A DNA stretch of 64,000 bases, taken from contig KB906739.1 in the NCBI GenBank assembly GCA_000381585.1, positions 310,001 through 374,000 on the forward strand, read 5' to 3'. Position 1 is the stretch's first letter, and each line of letters begins with the position of its first letter. Origin of the DNA: Acidobacteriaceae bacterium KBS 83 (GTDB lineage Bacteria > Acidobacteriota > Terriglobia > Terriglobales > Acidobacteriaceae). Made by a program: the position numbers and the translations under genes. Shown here in pieces: positions 55,596 to 63,620 of the stretch. The notes under the pieces were generated by a model, which worked only from the letters and a program-made list of their open reading frames with translations, had not been told where the DNA came from and searched no databases.

Positions 55596-57599
55596 ATGAA
55601 CCTTTCGTTCTCTTGTTCTGCGTTGCTTGCCAGCCTGTTCGCCCTTGAACTGTGTCCCCCTACCTTTGCCCAGGCGAATCCTTTGCAGCTTGCCTCTCCG
55701 GACCAGCAGCTTGTGCTTCAGTTTGGCACCAAGGCTTTAGCGGATGAGCAAGGCAGTAAGCTCTTCTATGCGGCCGCCTTTCACGGCAAGCCCATTCTCG
55801 ATGACTCTGCACTCGGTCTCGAACTTGCGGATCAGCCCGCTCTTGGCGCTGACGTTCGCATCGTCGAAAGCAAAAAAAGCAGTGGCGTCGATGATTACAC
55901 GCTGAGCAATCAGAAAGTCGGCAAAGTACATGACGCGTACAACAGCCTCGTTATTCGCGTGGACGAGAGCAGCGCCAACCACCGTTCGATGTCAATCGAG
56001 GCGCGTGCGTACAACGGTGGATTCGCGTTTCGCTATCTTTTGCCTGAACAGGCAGCCATCAAGCAACTGAAGTTGCGTAAGGAAGACACAGAGTTCCGCC
56101 TCAGCACTGACGCGACCGACTGGCTCCTCGCCTTGCCGAACTATCGCAGCAGCTACGAGAGTGAGTACATTCAGTTGCCCACTTCGGCTCTCAGCAATCA
56201 GGGTGGCGTCTCCAGTCACTTCCTCGTCGGGCTGCCTCTGCTGATCCACGAGCCCGGCGTGGCCTGGATGGACATCGTGGAGGCCGACCTCGAAGGAAGC
56301 ACGTCGATGTATGTCACCAATCCGTCGGGCAACTGGGCCGGCCACTGGCTTTCCGCGCTGCTCTCGCCGCGCCTGGATAATCCTGACGTCGCCGTCGAAG
56401 CCGCGCTTCCCTGGCACTCTGCATGGCGCGTGGTCGAAGTTGCAGATGACCCCGGCCGGCTCGTTGAATCCACTTTGCAATACGATCTGAGCCCGCCAAC
56501 TCGCGTCGCCGATACTAGTTGGATTCATCCGGGCAAAGCCTCCTGGAACTGGTGGGTCAACGATGTCGACAAGAACGGAACACCGTCCTTCACTACGGAA
56601 AACATGAAGTACTACGTCGACTTCTCGGCGCAGTCCGGATTCCCTTACATGATGCTCGACGCGGGTTGGTCAGCCGGTCGCGATATCGCGCAGATGAACG
56701 GCAAGATTGACGTACCCGAACTCGCTCGTTACGCCGCCACCAAAAATGTTAAGGTGTGGGTGTGGTGCTACTCCGAATCAGTAGCGCAGCAGATGCAGCA
56801 GGCGTTCCCGCTCTTCGAGAAGTGGGGCATCGCCGGAGTCAAAATCGACTTCGTCAACCGCGACGATCAACAAGGTATCCAGTGGTACTACGACGTCGCG
56901 AAGTTGGCTGCCGAGCACCACCTCATGGTGGACTTCCACGGCACGCGTACACCCTGGGGGCTGGAGCGCACTTATCCGAACGTGCTCAGCTTCGAAGGTG
57001 TTCTCGGCATGGAAAACAACAAGGTCGGGCGCCGCGACAGCCCGGTCGACCGCGCTGTCTTCCCTTTCACTCGCCTCCTCGCCGGGCCGATGGACTATAC
57101 TGCCGGCGGCTTCAACAACACGATCGAAGATGGCTTCGTCGCGCAAAACACCGGCCCGATGGTCATGGGCACCCGGGCACAGCAGCTCGCGCTCTATGTC
57201 ATCTTTCAGACGCCATTTCAAATGGTCTCCGACAGTCCACAGGCCTACGACGCGCAGCCCGCATTTCAGTTCATCAAAGACGTGCCCGTCTCGTGGGACG
57301 CGACACATGTATTGAACGGCCAGCCGGGTGAGTTCGTCACAATAGCGCGCCGCCACGGTGACGACTGGTACCTCGGCAGCATGACGAACTGGACGCCGCG
57401 AACCCTCGAGGTGCCTCTGAGTTTTCTTGGAGGCGACACTTACACCGCTGAAATCTACGCCGATGCCCGCGACGCCGCCACGCAGCCGAAGCATGTCGTC
57501 ATTCGGCGCCAGGAAGTGACGCGCACGCAGTCTCTCACGCTGAATCTGGCACCCGGAGGAGGTTGCGCCATTCGCTTCAAGTCGCGAAAAGCTCACTAA
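55596..57599 (+). CDS. GH97 glycosidase, probably retaining alpha-galactosidase type
   Basis: Exported 667-residue enzyme. ATG 55596 has GGAG 7 bases upstream, and a signal peptide follows (SCSALLASLFALELCPP). GH97 order is visible: N-terminal beta-super-sandwich (LASPDQQLVLQFG ... AYNGGFAFRYLLPEQ), barrel (SWNWWVNDVDKNG, YMMLDAGWS), and a C-terminal beta domain ending APGGGCAIRFK. D418 in GIAGVKIDFVNRDDQQGIQW occupies the place of the catalytic Asp of retaining GH97 members, which are alpha-galactosidases; inverting alpha-glucosidases use Glu there (family knowledge). It is 75 bp after GH29 and 20 bp before GH95. Confidence 0.9.
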   Translation: MNLSFSCSALLASLFALELCPPTFAQANPLQLASPDQQLVLQFGTKALADEQGSKLFYAAAFHGKPILDDSALGLELADQPALGADVRIVESKKSSGVDDYTLSNQKVGKVHDAYNSLVIRVDESSANHRSMSIEARAYNGGFAFRYLLPEQAAIKQLKLRKEDTEFRLSTDATDWLLALPNYRSSYESEYIQLPTSALSNQGGVSSHFLVGLPLLIHEPGVAWMDIVEADLEGSTSMYVTNPSGNWAGHWLSALLSPRLDNPDVAVEAALPWHSAWRVVEVADDPGRLVESTLQYDLSPPTRVADTSWIHPGKASWNWWVNDVDKNGTPSFTTENMKYYVDFSAQSGFPYMMLDAGWSAGRDIAQMNGKIDVPELARYAATKNVKVWVWCYSESVAQQMQQAFPLFEKWGIAGVKIDFVNRDDQQGIQWYYDVAKLAAEHHLMVDFHGTRTPWGLERTYPNVLSFEGVLGMENNKVGRRDSPVDRAVFPFTRLLAGPMDYTAGGFNNTIEDGFVAQNTGPMVMGTRAQQLALYVIFQTPFQMVSDSPQAYDAQPAFQFIKDVPVSWDATHVLNGQPGEFVTIARRHGDDWYLGSMTNWTPRTLEVPLSFLGGDTYTAEIYADARDAATQPKHVVIRRQEVTRTQSLTLNLAPGGGCAIRFKSRKAH

Positions 57600-57619
57600 A
57601 TCGACCTCTCGGAGACAAA

Positions 57620-60055
57620 ATGACGGGCAAAACCAGCAGACGCGCATTTCTCCAAGGTGGTGTCGCACTCGCGACGCTGCCTCACCTTCCGGCCGCGTTG
57701 CTCGCGCAGCCTCTGGGCACGCGCGACGAGCTCTGGTACAACCAGCCGGCCCAACAATGGCTGGGGGCATTACCTGTCGGCAACGGCTTTCTCGGCGGCA
57801 TGGTCTTCGGCGGAATTCAGACTGAGCGCATTGCACTCTCCGAATCAACGGCATGGTCGGGAGCTCCATCAACCGACGAGGTGAATCCCGGTGCCCTGCC
57901 TCACCTGCAACAAATGCGTCAGTACTTCTTCGATGGCAAGTATGAGGAGTTTCAGCAGCTCTGCAGCAAATACCTGCCCGGTCACGCGAAAAACTTCGGC
58001 ACCAATCTGCCGCTGCCGGAGGTGCAGTTTGCCTTCGACGAGGGCGTCAGCATCTCGGAGTATCGCCGCTCGCTCGATCTCGATACCGCGATCGCTACTG
58101 TCCGCTATCGCAGAGGCAATGCCACTTATATCCGTGAAGTCTTCGCTTCCCACCCCGACAGGATCCTCACCGTTCGTCTGACCTGCAACAAGCCACGCAG
58201 CATCAGCTTCCGTCTCAGCTTTGGCAAAAGCACTTTGCCGGGTTCTGTTGTCATAGTCCACGACACCCTCGTCTTTCAGGGACACGCCTACGAGCCCATG
58301 CACAGCAGCGGACGTGACGGAGTTGCGGTCCATATCCATGCTCGCGCGGTGACCGATGGGGGAACCGTTACACCCTCGACAGATGCAATCGATATTCACG
58401 GCGCCACTTCTGTCACTGTGTTCGTTGCCATCTCCACCAGCTTCCACGGCCCTGACCCCGCATCTCTTTGCCAGCAACGACTCGACCACGTTGTAACTAT
58501 TCCGTTTGCGAAACTCCGTCAGAGCCACGTCGCCGACCATCAGTCCCTCTACCGTCGCGTCTCCCTCGATCTGGGAGAGAGCTCAGCCGCTTCTCGTCAG
58601 CTGCCCACCGACGAGCGCCGCAAAGCTCTCGAGCGCGGCGCAGATCAGGCTTCGAACGACCCTCAACTGCTCGCGCTTTTCTTTCAATACGGCCGCTATC
58701 TCACTATCGCCGGTTCGCGCGTGGACTCGCCGTTGCCGTTAGCGCTGCAGGGCATCTGGAACGATGGCCTGGCTAGCAGCATGGGCTGGACGGACGACTT
58801 CCACCTCGACATCAACACGCAGCAGAACTACTGGCCGGCCGAGGTCTGTAACTTATCCGAGTGCCAGACACCGCTCTTCGCGCTCATCGACGTGATGCGC
58901 GAAGCGGGCCGCATCACCGCGCGTCAAATGTACGACACGCCCGGATGGGTCGTGCATACCGTAACAAATCCCTGGGGTTACACCGCCCCCGGCGGCATTG
59001 GCTGGGGCATCTTCGTTACCGCAGGCATCTGGATTGTGCTGCAGATGTGGGACCACTACACCTTCAACGCAGATGTTGAATTTCTGCGCACGCGCGCCTA
59101 TCCGGTGCTACGCGAAGCCGCGCTCTTCTTCCTCGCCTACATGGTGCCTGAACCCAAGCACGGCTGGCTCGTGACTGGTCCTTCCGATTCACCAGAGAAC
59201 TGGTACAAGACACTGTCCGGCGCGCGCGCGGCCGAATCCATGGGAAACACCGTCGACCGGGTATTCGTCCACGCGCTCTACACCATGTGCATCCAAGCAT
59301 CCCATACCCTCTCTCTCGATGAAGACCTGCGACAGCGTATCGAGAGCGCGCGGGATAAGCTCCCGCCCTTTCAAGTCGGACGTCACGGCCAATTGCAGGA
59401 GTGGCTGGAGGACTTCGAAGACGCCGAGCCGAACCATCGCCACACCTCTCCGCTCGTCTCGGTCTATCCCGAGCATCAGATCTCTCCGCGCACCACCCCG
59501 GCTCTCTCCCATGCTGCCGAAGTTCTGATTCAGCGTCGCATGAACGCGCCAAACTGGGAGCAGAGCGAATGGGGCCGGGCTAATCTGGTCGTCTACTATG
59601 CGCGGTTCTTGAAGGGCGACGATGCACACAAATACCTTCTTGGCCTATTCGCAAAAGCCGCCGGCGATAATCTGCTCACATTCTCAAGTGCGGGCATTGC
59701 CGGTGCCGATCAGAATATCTTCGCCCTGGATGGCAACACTGCTGGCGCTGCCGGCATTGCGGAAATGCTCTTGCAATCGCAGGCAGGGTACATTGAGCTG
59801 TTGCCGGCACTCCCCCGCGCATGGCCAACCGGATCCGTTCGTGGGTTGTGCGCCCGCGGCGGCTTCGTTGTCGATATAGCGTGGCGTTCTGGCAAGCTGG
59901 TCGCTGCAACCATTCACAGCAAGCGTGGAGGCGACACTCCCGTGCGTTACGTTGAATGCATCACCACCATCCATCTCAGCGCAGGCGAAAGCCGGCGCCT
60001 CCGGCCCAGCGACTTCCATAAGGCAGTAATCGAAACCCCTGAGGCCCGATCATGA
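57620..60055 (+). CDS. GH95 alpha-L-fucosidase (or alpha-L-galactosidase)
   Basis: Inverting enzyme of 811 residues, typically specific for alpha-1,2-linked fucose. I chose ATG 57620 (GGAGA upstream) because it starts a Tat signal (TSRRAFLQGGVALATLP). The N-terminal beta domain (WYNQPAQQWLGALPVGNGFL, LSESTAWSG) and the helical barrel are standard. The acid is E526 in GPSDSPENWY, and the water-activating pair is N399 with D704 in ALDGN. The position equal to N421 of the Bifidobacterium enzyme is D397 (HLDINTQQNYWPAE), a point to check. It is the second fucosidase of the operon and overlaps the esterase by 4 bp. Confidence 0.92.
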   Translation: MTGKTSRRAFLQGGVALATLPHLPAALLAQPLGTRDELWYNQPAQQWLGALPVGNGFLGGMVFGGIQTERIALSESTAWSGAPSTDEVNPGALPHLQQMRQYFFDGKYEEFQQLCSKYLPGHAKNFGTNLPLPEVQFAFDEGVSISEYRRSLDLDTAIATVRYRRGNATYIREVFASHPDRILTVRLTCNKPRSISFRLSFGKSTLPGSVVIVHDTLVFQGHAYEPMHSSGRDGVAVHIHARAVTDGGTVTPSTDAIDIHGATSVTVFVAISTSFHGPDPASLCQQRLDHVVTIPFAKLRQSHVADHQSLYRRVSLDLGESSAASRQLPTDERRKALERGADQASNDPQLLALFFQYGRYLTIAGSRVDSPLPLALQGIWNDGLASSMGWTDDFHLDINTQQNYWPAEVCNLSECQTPLFALIDVMREAGRITARQMYDTPGWVVHTVTNPWGYTAPGGIGWGIFVTAGIWIVLQMWDHYTFNADVEFLRTRAYPVLREAALFFLAYMVPEPKHGWLVTGPSDSPENWYKTLSGARAAESMGNTVDRVFVHALYTMCIQASHTLSLDEDLRQRIESARDKLPPFQVGRHGQLQEWLEDFEDAEPNHRHTSPLVSVYPEHQISPRTTPALSHAAEVLIQRRMNAPNWEQSEWGRANLVVYYARFLKGDDAHKYLLGLFAKAAGDNLLTFSSAGIAGADQNIFALDGNTAGAAGIAEMLLQSQAGYIELLPALPRAWPTGSVRGLCARGGFVVDIAWRSGKLVAATIHSKRGGDTPVRYVECITTIHLSAGESRRLRPSDFHKAVIETPEARS

Positions 60056-60750
60056 ACATCTATCGAGGCTTGACAAAGCATCCCGGCCGCGCCGCCGCTG
60101 GCCTGCTGCTCATCTTGACGTCCACGGCGTTCGCAGCACAAAAGCGCATCTCCATTCCGGAAGAGATCGAGTGGACATGGGATGTACGACCACCGCATCC
60201 CGATACAAAGCTGCCGAACGTGCTGCTCCTCGGCGATTCTATCTCGCGCAACTATTTTCCTGAGGTGACAAAAGACCTGGCCGGTGCCGCCAACGTCTAC
60301 CTGATGGCGTCATCCACCTCTGCCGGCGATCCCCGGCTGCCCCGGGAGATCCGCGAGTTCGCTGCGATGGAGCATGTGCCGTTCCGCGTCGTGCACTTCA
60401 ACAACGGAATGCATGGCTGGAGCTATACGGAAGCCCAGTACAAAGCCGCGTTTCCAGATTTTCTGCGCACCGTTCGCGCGCTCGTTCACAATAACAGCGC
60501 ACTCATCTGGGCCACCACGACTCGTGTACAGCCCCAGGCATTCAACGGCGCGACCAACGATCGCATCGACTCGCGCAATGCCATCGCGCTCTCCTTCATC
60601 GATGCCGCGCATATTACTATCGATGATCAGTACGCGCTCATGATGCAGCACCGCGATCTCTATCAGGATACCGTGCACTTCAACACCGAAGGATCGAAGT
60701 TGATGGGAGACCAGGCCGCAGCCGCGATCCGCACGCAACTCGGCCAATGA
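60052..60750 (+). CDS. Exported SGNH-type esterase
   Basis: 232-residue SGNH/GDSL hydrolase, probably a carbohydrate deacylase. A signal peptide (GLLLILTSTAFAA) is followed by block I VLLLGDSISRNYFPEV (catalytic Ser), a Gly in block II, HFNNGMHGW in the place of block III, and block V YQDTVHFNTEGSKLMGDQA (Asp-x-x-His). The start ATG overlaps the GH95 stop (ATGA). As last gene after two fucosidases and an alpha-galactosidase it may remove O-acetyl groups that hinder them, as on plant xyloglucan or pectin (inference). Confidence 0.85.
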   Translation: MNIYRGLTKHPGRAAAGLLLILTSTAFAAQKRISIPEEIEWTWDVRPPHPDTKLPNVLLLGDSISRNYFPEVTKDLAGAANVYLMASSTSAGDPRLPREIREFAAMEHVPFRVVHFNNGMHGWSYTEAQYKAAFPDFLRTVRALVHNNSALIWATTTRVQPQAFNGATNDRIDSRNAIALSFIDAAHITIDDQYALMMQHRDLYQDTVHFNTEGSKLMGDQAAAAIRTQLGQ

Positions 60751-60754
60751 GGAA

Positions 60755-60857
60755 AGCGTCTCGGACGACCGTGTCAAATTGGGCCAGTGGCCAATTTTTG
60801 TGGTCGATCTCCCCGAGGGAATGGTCCAGTTCGGTCTCAAGTGGTTTCCGAGACGCT
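60755..60857 (+). other. Multi-branched inverted-repeat element after the fucosidase operon
   Basis: An outer perfect 11-bp stem, AGCGTCTCGGA (60755-60765) with TCCGAGACGCT (60847-60857), encloses nested hairpins. CGACC (60766-60770) pairs with GGTCG (60802-60806) around AAATTGG/CCAATTT (60776-60782 with 60791-60797). A small TCCC-CGA-GGGA hairpin is near 60810-60820. The AAATTGG hairpin is followed by TTT and could be the operon terminator, but the outer stem exceeds what a terminator needs. Function unknown: RNA element or relic of a mobile repeat. Confidence 0.55.
60776..60799 (+). terminator. Probable terminator of the GH29-GH97-GH95-SGNH operon
   Basis: AAATTGG, a bulged G, CC, loop AGT, GG, CCAATTT, then TT: a compact hairpin ending in a U-run, 26 bp after the esterase stop. 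Confidence 0.6.
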
Positions 60858-60867
60858 CCACAATATT

Positions 60868-60889
60868 CCCTGCTCGCTTATAAGCAGGG
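60868..60889. repeat. Hairpin with internal palindrome
   Basis: CCCTGCT and AGCAGGG form a 7-bp stem over an 8-base loop; within it GCTTATAAGC (60876-60885) is a perfect 10-bp palindrome. It follows the branched element directly. It could be a second terminator arm or a protein-binding site. Confidence 0.45.
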
Positions 60890-60924
60890 TCGACACCGCC
60901 CGCTGCCACTGGTCTGACTGCGGC

Positions 60925-61120
60925 GTTGCGATGTGTATCGTCGAAGCTGCGCAGCAGATCATCGAAAACTCTTCTCGTGGGCTCAAAGAAATAGCAGCAA
61001 CCTGCGGCTTCAAATCTGCGATTCTATGCGCCGCACGTTTGTCCCGATCATCGGGGCATCTGTAGCGAATACACTACCCGCCTCAAAAGCAGACTCGCGC
61101 CGCCCGTCTCGCGCACTTAG
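60925..61120 (+). pseudogene. C-terminal remnant of an AraC/XylR-type regulator
   Basis: VEAAQQIIENSSRGLKEIAA followed by TCGFKSA (about 60940-61020) is the first part of an AraC-family double helix-turn-helix (..A..LL..s..sLkEIA..CGF.S...F). After a frame change, GICSEYTTRLKSRL up to a stop at 61118-61120 matches the usual end (G.SP.EYR.R). The N-terminal ligand domain and the first helices are missing. It lies between the fucosidase operon and the GH27 gene. Confidence 0.55.
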
Positions 61121-61174
61121 CTTCTAACGTGGACATGTAAGCAATTCACCGCCGGAGGCGTCGATGACCATAGC

Positions 61175-61276
61175 AATTCAAGCTCACCTCAGGCATCACT
61201 GTGGCCGACGGTAGACTCACCATCGAAATAACCGAGTTCGTCCGCGATACAGAACCAGCTCTGCGCGCTTGTGCCT
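61175..61276 (+). pseudogene. Possible malectin-type carbohydrate-binding fragment
   Basis: FKLTSGITVADGRLTIEI then TEFVRDTEPALRACA and a stop resemble the end of a malectin/CBM57-like domain (F..V.V.DG.L.I.F). The stretch is only about 30 residues with stops directly upstream, so the assignment is tentative. Confidence 0.3.
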
Positions 61277-61279
61277 GAC

Positions 61280-61309
61280 TTGACAGCCGTGTACGTACCC
61301 GGTTATAGG
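61280..61309 (+). promoter_or_regulatory. Candidate sigma-70-type promoter of the GH27 gene
   Basis: TTGACA (61280-61285) and TATAGG (61304-61309) are separated by 18 bases, about 130 bp before the GH27 ATG. The sequence after TTGACA (GCCGTGTACG) does not match the LacI-type site of the two fucose-locus promoters. Confidence 0.5.
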
Positions 61310-61439
61310 TATTTTCGGTTTTCAGGTGCGTTCGCTCTTCCTACCAGAATCTGTGAAATAGATCCCTCCCTGGAGGACCTTCCAAAGCGCACGACATCCA
61401 TTCAGAAGTGAACCACTAACCCTAACACTGGAGTCTGGT

Positions 61440-63620
61440 ATGAAGCGTCACCTCCCCCTTTGGAAGATCTCCCGTTCAAACTCCACGCGACCCGTCTCTC
61501 TTCTGCTGAGCACTGCTATATTGGCATGCCTTGGCATATTCAGTTATGCAGCGCAGGCACAAGTGAATGGAATCGGCCAAAGACCTTACCTTGGCTGGAG
61601 CACCTTCAGCGAGCAGACCATCAATGGCAACTTTCTAACTCAAGCAAATATTCAGGCCGAGTCGGATGCCATGAAGGCATCTGGCTTGCAGGACCACGGC
61701 TTCACCTACATCAATATCGATTCTGGCTGGATGGGCAGCTTCGATGCAAACGGCAGGCCGATTCCGAACAGCAGCACCTTCCCGGACATCAAGGCCCTTA
61801 TCGATCACATTCACGAAAACGGGCAAAAAGCAGGGATCTACTGGATTCCTGGAATTGAGCAGCCTGCAGTCGATGGCAACTATCCAATCCTCAACACGCC
61901 ACATCACACTCAGGACATCGTGGCTATTCCTCTCGCGAAGGGAAACGCTTTTGCCGGCAATCCTCCTAATCCGTATCACGACAAGATCGACTTTACGAAA
62001 CCTGGTGCGCAGGAATACATCAATTCCGTTGTTGCACTTTTTGCATCATGGGGTGTGGACCTGATCAAGCTCGACGGAGTTGCCCCCGGATCTTACAGCG
62101 ATAGTGTCGCAATAGATGACCGGCCGGACGTAGCAGCATGGTCCAAGGCGATCGCCGCGAGCGGGCGCCATATCTGGCTGACAATCTCCTGGGCCATCGA
62201 TCAGGACTACCTTTCCGACTTTCGTCCCTACCAAAATGCGAGACGGATTGAAGATGACATCGAATGCGAAGGACGGTGCGGCACTCTGACCAACTGGCAG
62301 CGTATTTATCAGCGCTTTCGGGACCTTCCCGGTTGGCAGAACGTTGCCAGCGCAACACAGGGATGGAATGATCTGGACTCGCTTGACATCGGCGATGGTT
62401 CAGTCGACGGTTTGACCAATGATGAGAAACGCACGGCACTCTCTATTTGGGCATTGGCCAATGCACCGATCTATCTTGGCGGCGACCTTACCAAGCTCGA
62501 TTCCTTCGCTCGGCAGTTACTTAGTAATGATGAAGTGATTGCAGTTGATCAATCCGGGCGGCCGGCGAAGCAGGTGCTCGGCGGCGAGCAACCCGTCTGG
62601 GTGTCAAGTCTCGGACAGAATACCTACTACGTAGCGCTTTTTAACTTGAATGCCACCCCGGCAATCGTTCAGGTCCCATGGAACCTTATCGGCGTGGCAG
62701 GCGTTACGCAAGTACACGACTTGTGGGCTCATCAGGATCTTATATCTTCTACGGGGATGTTCTCTACATTCTTGAAAGGGCACGACGTTCGCTTGCTGAA
62801 GGTGCGCACCCACGGAAACGCAGCACCACCAACTTCTACCAGTTATGAAGCAGAAGGTGCGACGCTTGGCGGATCAGCTTCGATCGCTCAATGTGCGCAA
62901 TGCTCCGGTGGAGAGAAGGTTGGTAACTTTGGGCTTGGTGCCAACAACACGGTTACGTTCAATAACGTGTGGGCTCCAAGAGCAGGAATCTATCTGATGC
63001 AGGTTGATTCGATGACCCAGGGGCTGCGCGCCTACCTGTATCGGGTGAACAACGGAATGTTTCAGACGCTGAACTCCGGCGGCGGAAGCTTCTTTATTCC
63101 GGCCAGCACAACGGTCCCGGTGCGCCTGCAGAAGGGTACAAATTCGATTCAATTCGGCAGTCCGGTCAGTTATCCATCGGATCTTGATCGCATCGTGATC
63201 AGCGGCCGCGGAGATTTTCCAGAACCGTCCTTCCAAGTGTATGAAGCAGAGGTTGCAACGCTGAGCGGCAACGCAATCGGTGGTTTCAGCAATTACTCCT
63301 CCGGACTCGCCAAGACAGGGAATATCGGGGGAGGCGCAGGAAACGCGGTGACGTTCGAAAATGTGACGGTGGCTCGCTCCGGTACTTACTTGCTGGAAGT
63401 GGACTATGCCACCAGTGGAACCCGTTCATTCTTTCTGAGCGTCAATAATGGCTCACCGACCGAACTAGATCTGACCGGAAGCACATTCGACGAGCCCACA
63501 TACACCGTGATTCGCGTAAACCTCAATAAGGGAACGAATACATTGCGGTTCGATAATGCATCAGGTTACGCACCCGATCTGGATCGGGTCGTCGTTGCAC
63601 CGGTTCTCCTCGATAATTGA
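61440..63620 (+). CDS. GH27 alpha-galactosidase with two C-terminal carbohydrate-binding modules
   Basis: Secreted 726-residue enzyme. GGAG lies 8 bases before the ATG, and a signal peptide ends at YAAQAQ. The GH27 barrel begins RPYLGWSTFSEQTINGNFL; YINIDSGWMG, the nucleophile Asp in WGVDLIKLDGVAPG and an acid/base candidate in ARRIEDDIECEG follow. A beta domain ends near RLLKVRTHGN. Two repeats follow, starting TSYEAEGATLGGSASIA and QVYEAEVATLSGNAIGG and ending SYPSDLDRIVIS and GYAPDLDRVVVAP: CBM35/CBM6-type modules. GH27 also contains isomalto-dextranases and beta-L-arabinopyranosidases, so the exact activity is open. It has its own promoter candidate. Confidence 0.9.
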   Translation: MKRHLPLWKISRSNSTRPVSLLLSTAILACLGIFSYAAQAQVNGIGQRPYLGWSTFSEQTINGNFLTQANIQAESDAMKASGLQDHGFTYINIDSGWMGSFDANGRPIPNSSTFPDIKALIDHIHENGQKAGIYWIPGIEQPAVDGNYPILNTPHHTQDIVAIPLAKGNAFAGNPPNPYHDKIDFTKPGAQEYINSVVALFASWGVDLIKLDGVAPGSYSDSVAIDDRPDVAAWSKAIAASGRHIWLTISWAIDQDYLSDFRPYQNARRIEDDIECEGRCGTLTNWQRIYQRFRDLPGWQNVASATQGWNDLDSLDIGDGSVDGLTNDEKRTALSIWALANAPIYLGGDLTKLDSFARQLLSNDEVIAVDQSGRPAKQVLGGEQPVWVSSLGQNTYYVALFNLNATPAIVQVPWNLIGVAGVTQVHDLWAHQDLISSTGMFSTFLKGHDVRLLKVRTHGNAAPPTSTSYEAEGATLGGSASIAQCAQCSGGEKVGNFGLGANNTVTFNNVWAPRAGIYLMQVDSMTQGLRAYLYRVNNGMFQTLNSGGGSFFIPASTTVPVRLQKGTNSIQFGSPVSYPSDLDRIVISGRGDFPEPSFQVYEAEVATLSGNAIGGFSNYSSGLAKTGNIGGGAGNAVTFENVTVARSGTYLLEVDYATSGTRSFFLSVNNGSPTELDLTGSTFDEPTYTVIRVNLNKGTNTLRFDNASGYAPDLDRVVVAPVLLDN

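Noticed and set aside
56778-57872. 364-codon minus-strand open frame
   Set aside because: Opposite GH97 and the start of GH95; Arg-rich shadow translation.
61280-61297. TTGACAGCCGTGTACG as a third copy of the fucose-locus operator
   Set aside because: It has an extra base and mismatches in the right half; only the TTGACAG part is shared, which a -35 box alone explains.
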